The position numbers and the translations under genes are program-made. A stretch of 9,284 bases of DNA, from positions 1 through 9,284 of the forward strand of contig CAJXGR010000106.1 of assembly GCA_913053665.1 (NCBI GenBank). The letters run 5' to 3'. How positions within the stretch are numbered: position 1 is the stretch's first letter; every line of letters begins with the position of its first letter. Positions 1-7,013 of the stretch are shown here, one piece after another. The notes beneath the pieces were generated by a model that saw nothing but the letters and a program-made list of their open reading frames with translations, did not search any database and had not been told where the DNA came from. Source of the DNA: an uncultured Spirochaetia bacterium (GTDB lineage: Bacteria; Spirochaetota; UBA6919).

Positions 1-190
1 ATCCGACCTTCTGCAAAGCGTATTCTGTCCATGATCCGGGTGATGCTCCCATATCCAGGATAGACATCCCTTTTTTGATGAGATGATATTTCTCGTCTAT
101 CTCCTGAAGCTTAAAAACACTCCGTGCTGAGAGGTTTTTTTCTTTTGCCAGATGATAGTAATAATCTTTTACTTTTTTCACGAGACCCAC
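1..190 (-). CDS. rlmE: RlmE/FtsJ-like 23S rRNA (uridine-2'-O)-methyltransferase, N-terminal part (cut by window edge)
   Basis: Only about the first 60 codons are inside the window. RlmE-family enzymes use S-adenosylmethionine to methylate the 2'-O of a uridine in the A-loop of 23S rRNA on the large subunit. Visible motifs are LSARSVFKLQEID, whose FKL lysine matches the first residue of the family's K-D-K catalytic set, and LDMGASPGSWTEYAL, the SAM-binding motif I (DLGAAPGGWS in E. coli). The remaining catalytic D and K lie beyond the edge. The gene follows proB with no gap: the proB stop TAA (193-191) is followed in the same frame by GTG at 190-188, with a second in-frame GTG at 181-179. No start is possible further upstream. 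The 181 start puts the family motifs at a more usual distance from the N-terminus; neither has a strong Shine-Dalgarno. Translation is probably coupled to proB. Family assignment is confident, exact start is not. Confidence 0.85.
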   Translation of the reverse strand, partial: MGLVKKVKDYYYHLAKEKNLSARSVFKLQEIDEKYHLIKKGMSILDMGASPGSWTEYALQKVG

Positions 191-1321
191 TTAATTCTTT
201 AAAATCACTAAATTGTCGTTGCGAACCACGAAATCATAATATCGATAGCCTAGAATCTTCTCTATATCAGAACTGTGAGCACCCAGGATCTTTGAAACTT
301 CCTGGTGATTGTAGTTTGTGATGCCTTTCGCCACTATTTGTCCTGCTGGATCAACGATTTCCACTGTATCATAGTTATGAAAAGTCCCTTCTACTCTGAT
401 GATACCTTTGGGAAGCAAGCTTTTATTCCCTTCTACTAAGGCTTTAACGGCATTATCATCAATGTATAACTTTCCTTTTGCCCTAGAGTTTAGATGGATC
501 CAACGTTTACGGTTTTTGGACAGATCCACTTTGCTGGGTAAAAATAATGTTCCCTCGTTTTCCCCATCAAAAAGCTTTTGGATGATTCCTCCTTTATTTC
601 CATTGGCTATGACTAGGGGAATACCGTGATGACTAGTGACTTTCGCCGCTGTCAATTTACTTTTCATCCCGCCTGTACTAAAAAGGCTTCCTGGAGATTT
701 AGCTTCTTCCTCTATCTCAGAGGTTATTTCAGTGATTTCGCTCATCCTCTCTCGCTTGTCAGGCTCGTTGTAATGGAGATAAAACCCGTCTACGTCGGAT
801 AGGAGGATGAGGAGATCAGCGTCAACAAGGCTTGTGACCAGTGCCGCGAGAGTGTCGTTTTCCCCAAACTTGATCTCATCCACGGCAACCGTATCGTTTT
901 CATTGACAATGGGGATCACATTGTACTGGAACAAAGTCGTCAAGGTGTTTTTAGCATTGACATAACGATCCCGATCTTTTAAGACCCCATCGGTTAAAAG
1001 GATTTGGCTGACCAATAAATCGTGTTCAGCTAATAGTTCCATATAGTGCTTCATGATGATGACCTGGCCGATACTGGCGGAGGCTTGTTTTAAGGGGATA
1101 GTCATGGGTTTGTTCTTTTTCAGGATTTGAGTACAGCCGGCACCAATAGCTCCACTGGTGACAACAACCAGGTCTTTTACATATCCCTTTAGGGAAACGA
1201 TTTCCTGAACAACCTTCTTGAACTTAAGGATACTGATCTCTCCTTGCTCAGACAAGAGGTTGGTTCCAATTTTGAGTACAACGCGATTCATCTTCGAGAA
1301 AAATGCTTTTCGATCTGTCAT
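191..1321 (-). CDS. proB: Glutamate 5-kinase with C-terminal PUA domain
   Basis: Phosphorylates L-glutamate with ATP to gamma-glutamyl phosphate, the first step of proline synthesis, in the cytoplasm. The amino-acid-kinase domain spans about residues 12-262: VVLKIGTNLL (14-23), VTSGAIGAG (54-62), VNENDTVAVDE (139-149), FGENDTLAALV (152-162), LLSDVDGFY (173-181) and STGGMKSKLTAA (215-226, usually GTGGM). A PUA domain follows at about 273-366 with SLLPKGIIRVEGTF, ITNYNHQEVSKILG and a terminal NDNLVIL. The length (376 aa) is normal for the kinase-PUA form. Residues 1-10 may be untranslated: ATG at 1291 (Met11) puts the protein start close to the kinase motif as in known ProB proteins, and the predicted transcription start lies almost on the 1321 ATG, which has no Shine-Dalgarno. 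The gene is followed by rlmE, not by proA as in many genomes. Confidence 0.95.
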   Translation of the reverse strand: MTDRKAFFSKMNRVVLKIGTNLLSEQGEISILKFKKVVQEIVSLKGYVKDLVVVTSGAIGAGCTQILKKNKPMTIPLKQASASIGQVIIMKHYMELLAEHDLLVSQILLTDGVLKDRDRYVNAKNTLTTLFQYNVIPIVNENDTVAVDEIKFGENDTLAALVTSLVDADLLILLSDVDGFYLHYNEPDKRERMSEITEITSEIEEEAKSPGSLFSTGGMKSKLTAAKVTSHHGIPLVIANGNKGGIIQKLFDGENEGTLFLPSKVDLSKNRKRWIHLNSRAKGKLYIDDNAVKALVEGNKSLLPKGIIRVEGTFHNYDTVEIVDPAGQIVAKGITNYNHQEVSKILGAHSSDIEKILGYRYYDFVVRNDNLVILKN

Positions 1322-1329
1322 AGACAGAT

Positions 1330-1358
1330 AAAATAATGAAAAAAGCCAATAATTTCAA
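1330..1358 (-). promoter_or_regulatory. Predicted sigma-70-type promoter of proB-rlmE
   Basis: On the minus strand, TTGAAA (1358-1353) and TATTTT (1335-1330) are separated by exactly 17 bp. Transcription would begin about 7 nt downstream, within a few bases of the ATG at 1321. That implies a leaderless message for the long form, or a roughly 30-nt leader for a start at Met11 (1291). Its -35 box lies only 7 bp from the -35 box of the opposite promoter. Seen by pattern only. Confidence 0.45.
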
Positions 1359-1365
1359 TGAGACC

Positions 1366-1394
1366 TTGTGAATCCCCCCAAAATGTGTTATAAT
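1366..1394 (+). promoter_or_regulatory. Predicted strong extended -10 promoter of the HDOD gene
   Basis: TTGTGA (1366-1371), a 17-bp spacer, then a perfect TATAAT (1389-1394) preceded by TGT, giving the extended -10 form TGnTATAAT. The expected start near 1401 gives a leader of about 30 nt containing GGAGG at 1423-1427, five bases before the ATG at 1433. This is the clearest promoter in the window. Confidence 0.7.
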
Positions 1395-1432
1395 TGTAAT
1401 GTCAGGAAGCTAGAAGATCCTCGGAGGTTTGT

Positions 1433-2284
1433 ATGACTACCACTGAGATTATGAGAGCCATCTATAAAGAAATCGATCAACTTCCGCCGATACCTGAGAA
1501 CATCGCCCACCTCCGAAAATTGATTAAAAACCCCAAATCCTCAATCAGTCAGATCAGCGACCTTGTGAGGGAAGATGTAGGTTTTTCAGCCAATATATTA
1601 AAGGTTGCCAATTCTGCCTGGAATAAACTCCGATCCCCTGCGGAAACCATAGACAGGGCTATTACGATCATCGGATTACAGCGATTATCCTCTATATTGC
1701 TGACAATGGGTGCTAAAAAAGTCCTTAAAGATCGTTTTACAACCCTTAAGACTCTTTGGAAGCACTCTTACGCCTGTGCTTTTTTCGCTCAGAATCTAAT
1801 GAAAAGACAAACAAAGTCAAAAGAAAAAATCGAGTCAGCCTATTTAGCAGGTCTTCTTCATGATATTGGCAAGTTTGTTATTTTGTCTCTAAGCCCAAAT
1901 CTATTAGATAAAATAGACCAACTCAGTGATGCAAAGGGTGTATCAATCATAAGTTTAGAGAAAGAAGTCCTGGGTCTTAGTCATGCTGAGATAGGTCAGA
2001 AACTGGCTTTAAAATGGAAGTTCCCAGCCTTTTTAGTGACGGCCATTGGTCTACATCATAATCCCACACAGGCTCCACAAGTCGAAGAAGACATACCAAT
2101 GATTTATACGACTTATTTAGCCAATGTTTTATGTGAACTCAAAGAGCCTGCTACGGAGTGTATTAAAGTGATTGAACCTAAAGTTCTTGAGTATTTCAGG
2201 ATTGTGGAAGAAGAGGATTTCAATGACTTACTAGTCTCACTTATTGACGCTTATCAGATCTCGCCTGAGATCCAATTCGTCTAG
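1433..2284 (+). CDS. HDOD-domain signalling protein
   Basis: HDOD proteins are HD-superfamily, usually non-catalytic, cytoplasmic signalling domains found in motility, chemotaxis and c-di-GMP or stress networks. This protein (283 aa) is almost only the HDOD fold, about residues 14-275. Hallmarks in order: QLPPIPENI (16-24), ILKVANSAWN (55-64), IDRAITIIGLQRLSSILL (73-90), LWKHSYACA (108-116), LAGLLHDIGKFVI (138-150), LSHAEIGQKLALKWKFP (182-198) and IGLHHNP (205-211). It keeps the H143-D144 pair plus H111, H184 and H208-H209, so several HD metal-ligand positions survive, as in many HDOD members; hydrolase activity cannot be inferred. No receiver, GGDEF or EAL domain is fused, and no signal peptide or membrane segment is seen. 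The start is supported by GGAGG at 1423-1427. It ends tail to tail with the diguanylate cyclase gene, 14 bp apart, with no clear terminator between them. Confidence 0.92.
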   Translation: MTTTEIMRAIYKEIDQLPPIPENIAHLRKLIKNPKSSISQISDLVREDVGFSANILKVANSAWNKLRSPAETIDRAITIIGLQRLSSILLTMGAKKVLKDRFTTLKTLWKHSYACAFFAQNLMKRQTKSKEKIESAYLAGLLHDIGKFVILSLSPNLLDKIDQLSDAKGVSIISLEKEVLGLSHAEIGQKLALKWKFPAFLVTAIGLHHNPTQAPQVEEDIPMIYTTYLANVLCELKEPATECIKVIEPKVLEYFRIVEEEDFNDLLVSLIDAYQISPEIQFV

Positions 2285-2298
2285 ATAAATCAGTGAAA

Positions 2299-3141
2299 TT
2301 ATGGGCTAACCTGCCATTCAACAATTTGATTTTTCCCGTTTCTTTTGGCCTGGTATAATGCGGTATCGGCTTGCTTTAACAGGGTTTGCTGGCAATGATC
2401 CTGGGGCATATCGTTGGTGGTGGTTGTTATGCCAATACTGACTGTTAAATGGAGAATGTACTTGTCAAATTGAAAGATATGTTTGTCAATATTCTCCCGG
2501 ACACGTTCTCCCAAGATGAGAGCACCCTTGGGGTTTGTTTGAGGGAGTAAAACAAAAAACTCTTCACCGCCAAACCTGGACACAACATCACCTATCCGAC
2601 AACTGTCTTCAATTAGCTGCGCCACTTCGGCCAGGACGTAATCGCCAAAAGGATGGCCATAATGGTCATTGACAAACTTGAAGTCATCGATATCAATCAT
2701 AAAGCAGGATAACAGGTGCTGATGGCGCTGACAACTGGATATCTCCTGGTCAAAGCGTTCTTCCAGATATCGCCGATTATAAAGACTGGTGAGAGGGTCT
2801 ATGGCACAGGTTTCTTCCAGGACCGTAAGCTTTTCATGGATTTTATCGAAATTGTTTATCTTGTCACGTATTTTTGATTGGTTGGTATAAAAGATGAGAG
2901 GAATATTTTTTTTGGGGAGATGACTTTGAATCGTATCGCTAATACTTTGATCCCCTTCCGGGTTGTCAGCTAAATCGCATAAAATGAGGTCTAAACTATT
3001 TTTATCGAGATGATCGATGACCTTTTCTTTGTCATGGGCTACAATAATAGATAGATCCGTGTCCAGACCTTTAAGGAGTCGCCATATCTTGGAATCAACT
3101 TTCTGAACATCACCTGTAATCAGCACTTTGGCCTTTGCCAT
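2299..3141 (-). CDS. Diguanylate cyclase (GGDEF) with degenerate N-terminal receiver-like domain
   Basis: Makes cyclic di-GMP from two GTP. The GGDEF domain is about residues 112-277: DPLTSLYNRRYLEERF (115-130), FMIDIDDFKFVNDHYGHPFGD (the metal-binding Asp is near 150-152), then the active-site motif GGEEF (191-195). An RxxD inhibitory site (R182-D185) lies five residues before GGEEF, so product inhibition is expected. Residues 1-100 have a receiver-like alternation of strands and helices (KVLITG, LDLILCDLAD, IPLIFYT). D56 sits where a phosphoacceptor would be, but the usual acidic pair after the first strand is reduced to GD and no clear conserved lysine follows the IPLIFYT strand, so normal phosphorylation is doubtful. 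Residues 99-113 probably form the linker helix to the cyclase. GGAG at 3153-3150 lies eight bases before the ATG, and a strong promoter is upstream. The protein is soluble and monocistronic by context. Confidence 0.93.
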   Translation of the reverse strand: MAKAKVLITGDVQKVDSKIWRLLKGLDTDLSIIVAHDKEKVIDHLDKNSLDLILCDLADNPEGDQSISDTIQSHLPKKNIPLIFYTNQSKIRDKINNFDKIHEKLTVLEETCAIDPLTSLYNRRYLEERFDQEISSCQRHQHLLSCFMIDIDDFKFVNDHYGHPFGDYVLAEVAQLIEDSCRIGDVVSRFGGEEFFVLLPQTNPKGALILGERVRENIDKHIFQFDKYILHLTVSIGITTTTNDMPQDHCQQTLLKQADTALYQAKRNGKNQIVEWQVSP

Positions 3142-3171
3142 AATCTAATCTCCATTAAAATATACCCAGTA

Positions 3172-3200
3172 ATTATAAGAATTAATGATGGAATTGGCAA
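3172..3200 (-). promoter_or_regulatory. Predicted sigma-70-type promoter of the GGDEF gene
   Basis: On the minus strand, TTGCCA (3200-3195, 5 of 6 to consensus), a 17-bp spacer and a perfect TATAAT (3177-3172). Transcription would start near 3165, leaving a leader of about 25 nt that holds the GGAG ribosome site. The rest of the 3142-3317 gap is AT-rich, and I see no convincing promoter there for the plus-strand gene at 3318. Confidence 0.65.
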
Positions 3201-3317
3201 ATTATTTTCTTAGATAATCTAATTTTTCTTGAATAAATGTTGTTTAAATAGATTTGTAGAGAACATACAGGATTTGATAAGTCAATACAAAATATTCTAA
3301 AAGTGAGCTAAAATACG

Positions 3318-3548
3318 ATGATTGAACATGAAAAAAGCTTTTTATATAGCAAAATGGTTAAAACCAAATCAAAAACATACTTCTTTGACATCAAGAAAAA
3401 CAAGAACAATAAACCCATCTTAAAGATCATTACACGATTAGGTAATAAATCTACAGAAACTCATAAATCGATAACGTTAAAGGTGGAAGAAATCGATGTG
3501 ATCATAAACGCTTTAAAAGAGATCAGGCCTATTTTCCAGGGTATTTAG
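3318..3548 (+). CDS. Small PUR-alpha-like (DUF3276-type) nucleic-acid-binding protein
   Basis: A 76-residue protein resembling the bacterial PUR-domain family, which includes Borrelia BpuR, a single-repeat protein binding ssDNA, RNA and dsDNA. What is seen: YSKMVKTKSKTYFFDIKKNK at 10-29, matching the family's opening strands (a YS-K-V-xxxxRTYFFDVK-N pattern), then KPILKIITRLGN (32-43), a basic turn, SITLKVEEIDVIINALKEI (51-69) as the final strand plus helix, and a short tail. Lysine is abundant (about one residue in five), fitting nucleic-acid binding. No signal peptide is present. The start has only a weak ribosome site (GTGAG at 3303-3307) and no obvious promoter. The stop is 3 bp from the stop of the convergent permease gene. 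Family call is by motif only; a specific regulatory target is unknown. Confidence 0.72.
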   Translation: MIEHEKSFLYSKMVKTKSKTYFFDIKKNKNNKPILKIITRLGNKSTETHKSITLKVEEIDVIINALKEIRPIFQGI

Positions 3549-3551
3549 ACA

Positions 3552-6119
3552 CTATTCATATTCCAAAGCTTCACGTATAACGATCTTAAAGGTCTGTCTG
3601 GATGGGAAATACCCTGCTAATGCTGTTAAAATGATCATGCTGATGGATACGATTAGAACGACATTTATCGGTAAGCTATAATCCAGATTCCAGCCTACTG
3701 TTTGCTTATTGATCACAAAAACCGTTACTAAAGAGAGGAGAACTCCGCCTACCACACCGATAACAACACTGATAAAACCTATAAGACCTGCTTCTGACAG
3801 GATGATCCAGCCGATTTGCTTCTTGGTAGCCCCAATAGCCCGTAGTATCCCAATTTCTCGTTTCCTCTCAAGGATAGAAGCAAGCAAGGCATTGACAACG
3901 CCCATAATTGCTATAATAACAGTTATTAACTCTAAAGCGTGGAACATATTGAAGGTCTTGTCGATGGCGTCTAAAAAATAACGTTTCACTTTAGTAAAAG
4001 TGGTGATATTTAAGTTGTTGGTTTTGTCGATTCTTTGGCTCATCATTGTACGGAACACTTCTGGGTCACTTCCTTTCGTTAGATAAACCTTGAATATATC
4101 TACTGAAGAAGATTTCCAGTATTTATTAAACCTCTCACGCCCCATGGATACGACCCCATGACCGGATGAGAAATTAACTACAATTCCTGCAATAGTAAAA
4201 CTTTTCTCACCCATTTTAGTCTTGAGGACAATCTCATCTCCCTTTTTAAACTGATGTCTTTCGGCTAAATCCTCAGATATGAGGATGTTATCGCCATTTT
4301 CCATCGCCTTAAAGGCTGAGTTCTTGTCTCCCTCAATGAAGACATAGTCCATGTGGTCACGTGCCACGTTCATTTTAAAAGAGAATATATCTAATGAATG
4401 ACCCTTAAAAGTTGTCCTGTAAAACCTGTAATAATCGATAGTTTCAATCATCTTATAGTTTTTAATCGGTTCAATAATACTTTCTTCCATCGGTAATATT
4501 TCCCCTTTACCTAGTGGGGATCCTTTTGTGATAGATATTTCTGCATTATTCACACGATTGAACCATTGGCCAATGGTGTGATGATAGCTTTCGATCAATG
4601 TAAAGACACTGATAATGAGGGCTAAACTAATCATTAAAGCACTAATTGTTATGGAGTTACGACCTGTAGCCTTCAATAGGTTGTGACTGGCTAAAGTGGT
4701 TTCAATGCCAAAGAAACGCTGTAAGACAGGTCGAATGCCTTTAATCAATATCTCCATGATCATTGGAGTGAGGAAAGAAAGCCCCAAAATGATCAATAGG
4801 TTGGATAGAAAAGCAAAAATCGGTATCCCATGAATCGGTTTGATCTGTGAGCTGATATAGGCTAATACAAGAATTGCAACTCCTAGTATAGAATAGAGAT
4901 TCACTTTGTACCGACGCGTATTTTCGTAGCTCACAGAGCGGATTGTTTCAACCGGACTGATTCGGATGGCGGCGAGTGCAGGAAAAAAAGAGGAAATCAA
5001 TGTCATTCCGATCCCTAGAACAAAGGCGATAACAAGATTAGGTGTTGAAAGGTGAATATGACGGACATCGTTCATAAGATAATGCTGGCTAAGGTTATGG
5101 GTAAAGGTTTCTACTGAAAAATACGCGAGAAACCAACCTAGAAATATACCAATAATAGACCCAATGATACCGATCAGAAGTCCTTCCAGCGAGAATAACA
5201 TGAGTATATCTTTTTTTGTTGTCCCAAGGGCCCGTAATATCCCTATTTCTTTTCTTTGTTGTAAGATAGAGTTATTAATTGTGTTAAATATTAAATACAT
5301 ACCCACTAAAAGAGATATGAGGCTTACGACTGTCAGATTAAGATTAAAGGATTGATAGATCTGGTCTGTTTCACCCAGTCGGTCATTCAGGGATTTTACT
5401 GTTACCAGGTCTCCGAGGGATCGCCCTAGATTTCTTTCTACTTCCTTTAATGCAAAGCCTTTACGAATCTTGACATTCACCTTGTCTATTCGATTTATCT
5501 TGCCGAAGTAGTACTGAGCGGAATAAAAGTCCATAATGATCAGTCGCTTGGCTTCGCTATAGGGCGTTTCACCTTTTGCCAGGACACCGGCAATCTCGAA
5601 GGGAAGGGTCCCTCGCCCTGTGACTATGTGAATCCGGGAATCTCGATTTAGATGATACTTTTCTAAAAAACCTTCACTCACAATAATCTGGTTGGGCAAA
5701 GATATGAACTTCTCTAAATTAATGTGTGACTTGCCCTTTGCAGGGAGCTTATTCGTTTTGGTCATGTCCAGACCCAGAACTAATAAAGTATAATAGCGAT
5801 TTTCCAGTTTCATAGGTACTTTTGTAGAGATAATGGCTACAGCGGATTGGACGCCTTTGGTCTTCTTGATTATTGGATATAAAGACTCATCCAGTCCATC
5901 CTCCTCACTCGTGATCTGTAAGTCAGCATTAACGGAGATCGATGATATAAAATTGGCCATTGCCTTTTTAGCACTATAACTGGCACTCTGGATGGCGATG
6001 AATACTGCGACACCCAAGGCTACACCTACAACAGATATTAATACTTTTATACGGTGCTCTTTGAAATAGGGAAAGACCACCATACGGATAAGATTGAAGA
6101 GATTGGAAGAGTGTTTCAT
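3552..6119 (-). CDS. YbbP/ABC3-type ABC transporter permease, 10 TM, two FtsX domains
   Basis: Membrane subunit of a type VII (MacB/LolCDE/YbbAP-like) exporter, which moves or extracts lipidic substrates or hydrophobic molecules using cytoplasmic ATP. The 855 residues are an internal duplication. Half one has TM about 25-45, an extracytoplasmic MacB_PCD-like domain about 47-255, and FtsX TMs about 263-283, 309-333 and 361-383. Two linking TMs follow (about 408-424 and 435-455). Half two has TM about 488-509, an extracytoplasmic domain about 512-715, and FtsX TMs about 725-748, 773-802 and 818-838. Each half has a near-identical cytoplasmic coupling segment, RKEIGILRALGTTKKDI (289-305) and KREIGILRAIGATKKQI (753-769), which contact the ATPase. 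A single chain with 10 TMs matches YbbP more than MacB or LolC/E. The gene begins in an ATGA overlap (6119-6116) with the ATPase stop, so the two are translationally coupled. Substrate cannot be told from sequence. Confidence 0.9.
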   Translation of the reverse strand: MKHSSNLFNLIRMVVFPYFKEHRIKVLISVVGVALGVAVFIAIQSASYSAKKAMANFISSISVNADLQITSEEDGLDESLYPIIKKTKGVQSAVAIISTKVPMKLENRYYTLLVLGLDMTKTNKLPAKGKSHINLEKFISLPNQIIVSEGFLEKYHLNRDSRIHIVTGRGTLPFEIAGVLAKGETPYSEAKRLIIMDFYSAQYYFGKINRIDKVNVKIRKGFALKEVERNLGRSLGDLVTVKSLNDRLGETDQIYQSFNLNLTVVSLISLLVGMYLIFNTINNSILQQRKEIGILRALGTTKKDILMLFSLEGLLIGIIGSIIGIFLGWFLAYFSVETFTHNLSQHYLMNDVRHIHLSTPNLVIAFVLGIGMTLISSFFPALAAIRISPVETIRSVSYENTRRYKVNLYSILGVAILVLAYISSQIKPIHGIPIFAFLSNLLIILGLSFLTPMIMEILIKGIRPVLQRFFGIETTLASHNLLKATGRNSITISALMISLALIISVFTLIESYHHTIGQWFNRVNNAEISITKGSPLGKGEILPMEESIIEPIKNYKMIETIDYYRFYRTTFKGHSLDIFSFKMNVARDHMDYVFIEGDKNSAFKAMENGDNILISEDLAERHQFKKGDEIVLKTKMGEKSFTIAGIVVNFSSGHGVVSMGRERFNKYWKSSSVDIFKVYLTKGSDPEVFRTMMSQRIDKTNNLNITTFTKVKRYFLDAIDKTFNMFHALELITVIIAIMGVVNALLASILERKREIGILRAIGATKKQIGWIILSEAGLIGFISVVIGVVGGVLLSLVTVFVINKQTVGWNLDYSLPINVVLIVSISMIILTALAGYFPSRQTFKIVIREALEYE

Positions 6120-6781
6120 TGATTTAGCATCCCATCTTTCAGATAGACCAAGCGATCTCCTATTTTAGATATTTCTTCGTTATGTGTCACAAACAAAATA
6201 GTGTATTTCAATTTGCGAGACAGTTCAGTCAACAGGTTCACAATGACTTTCGTGTTCTTGGTGTCCAGATTCCCTGTGGGTTCATCGGCTAAAATAACAG
6301 AGGGTTGGGTGATTAAAGCTCTTGCAATAGCAACCCTTTGCATTTCCCCTCCAGACATCTCCTCAGGTTTATTCTCCATCTTCTGATCCAGACCCACAAG
6401 GTGGATATATTCTTGAGCTTTTGTCATTGTATCACGATAGGCCATTCCAGACAATAAAAGTGGAAGTGCGATATTTTCCAGGGCTGTGAGAGAGGGTAGA
6501 AGATTAAAAAACTGAAAGATGATACCTATATGTTTTCTCCTGAATAAAGTTAATTGATGATCATTCATAGCATTTATATCATTATTATCGATCACAATTT
6601 CGCCTGAATCAGCCTGGTCGATGGCTCCTGCCAGGTTCAGGAGAGTGCTTTTCCCTGATCCACTAGGCCCCATGATCACAAGAAACTCTCCTTTTTCAAC
6701 GGTTAGACTGCAATCATGGAGAATGCTTTCCTTTTTTCCCCCTCTCATATAGGATTTATATACATTCTTTAATTCTAGCAC
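6116..6781 (-). CDS. ABC transporter ATPase, LolD/MacB/YbbA family
   Basis: Cytoplasmic ATP-hydrolysing subunit partnering the downstream 10-TM permease. All nucleotide motifs are intact in 221 residues: Walker A GPSGSGKST (38-46), Q-loop Q90 in IIFQFFNLLP, signature MSGGEMQRVAIARAL (142-156), Walker B VILADEP (162-168) with catalytic E167, D-loop NLD (171-173) and switch H200 in VTHN. The SGGE signature and the LTALENIALPL stretch are typical of the LolD/MacB/YbbA group. Translation begins at GTG (6781-6779), supported by GAAGGA at 6794-6789 seven bases upstream. The gene is first in a two-gene operon, divergent from the exported-protein operon at 7014. Neither a MacA-like adaptor nor a LolA/LolB-like chaperone is encoded nearby. 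Confidence 0.94.
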   Translation of the reverse strand: MLELKNVYKSYMRGGKKESILHDCSLTVEKGEFLVIMGPSGSGKSTLLNLAGAIDQADSGEIVIDNNDINAMNDHQLTLFRRKHIGIIFQFFNLLPSLTALENIALPLLLSGMAYRDTMTKAQEYIHLVGLDQKMENKPEEMSGGEMQRVAIARALITQPSVILADEPTGNLDTKNTKVIVNLLTELSRKLKYTILFVTHNEEISKIGDRLVYLKDGMLNQ

Positions 6782-6801
6782 ATGTATTTCCTTCAGTTTA
6801 T

Positions 6802-6830
6802 TTTATATCTTAAGATATTAATAATATTAA
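6802..6830 (-). promoter_or_regulatory. Possible promoter of the ABC exporter operon
   Basis: On the minus strand, TTAATA (6830-6825, 4 of 6), 17 bp, TATAAA (6807-6802, 5 of 6). The expected start is near 6795, which makes a very short leader with the GAAGGA ribosome site at its head. The background is so AT-rich that chance matches are likely, so this is tentative. It gains some weight because the perfect palindrome at 6805-6818 overlaps its spacer and -10. Confidence 0.33.
6805..6818. promoter_or_regulatory. Perfect 14-bp palindrome, possible operator
   Basis: ATATCTTAAGATAT reads the same on both strands. It lies between the divergent ABC and nitroreductase-like operons, overlapping the candidate -10 of the ABC operon, the position expected for a repressor site. 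No matching copy was noticed elsewhere in the window, and short AT palindromes arise easily by chance here. Confidence 0.3.
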
Positions 6831-7013
6831 AAAAAGCATTCAGCAAATGGATTTTATCTTAAAAGTAAACGTAGATTTTTTTAGGATTTATTAAAACAAT
6901 GTGTTATATTGTTATATGCTTAAACTTTATTTGAATCTATGATTTTATACTTGACTAACAGAGTAAAGCTATTACTATTATTATACTAATTTATATGACA
7001 TGGTGAATATTTT
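6819..7013. other. AT-rich remainder of the divergent intergenic region
   Basis: Contains no credible gene. Visible elements are tandem GTTATAT copies at 6903-6909 and 6911-6917, a TTGACT box at 6951-6956 with a TATTAT at 6976-6981, a second -10-like TATACT at 6982-6987, and GGTGA at 7002-7006 before the ATG at 7014. The region probably holds the control sequences of both flanking operons. Confidence 0.6.
6951..6981 (+). promoter_or_regulatory. Possible promoter of the nitroreductase-like/FecR operon
   Basis: TTGACT (6951-6956, 5 of 6) and TATTAT (6976-6981, 5 of 6) are separated by 19 bp, longer than ideal. The expected leader is about 25 nt. TATACT at 6982-6987 is another -10 candidate but has no -35 at the right distance. 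Tentative because of the AT-rich background. Confidence 0.33.

Noticed and set aside
399..629. Open frame on the plus strand inside proB
   Set aside because: It lies opposite a well-conserved proB gene, has no ribosome site, and its translation has no recognisable domain.
2285..2298. Terminator between the HDOD and GGDEF genes
   Set aside because: The gap is only 14 bp and no stem-loop or T-run is visible in it or just around it.
3201..3317. Possible promoter for the PUR-like gene (several TTG-A boxes)
   Set aside because: No -35/-10 pair with 16-18 bp spacing reaches a credible match; the matches found are at the level expected from AT-rich DNA.
3709..3981. Open frame on the plus strand inside the permease gene
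   Set aside because: It is antisense to the second FtsX domain, whose reading frame is strongly conserved; the translation is low-complexity Ile/Thr/Pro-rich.
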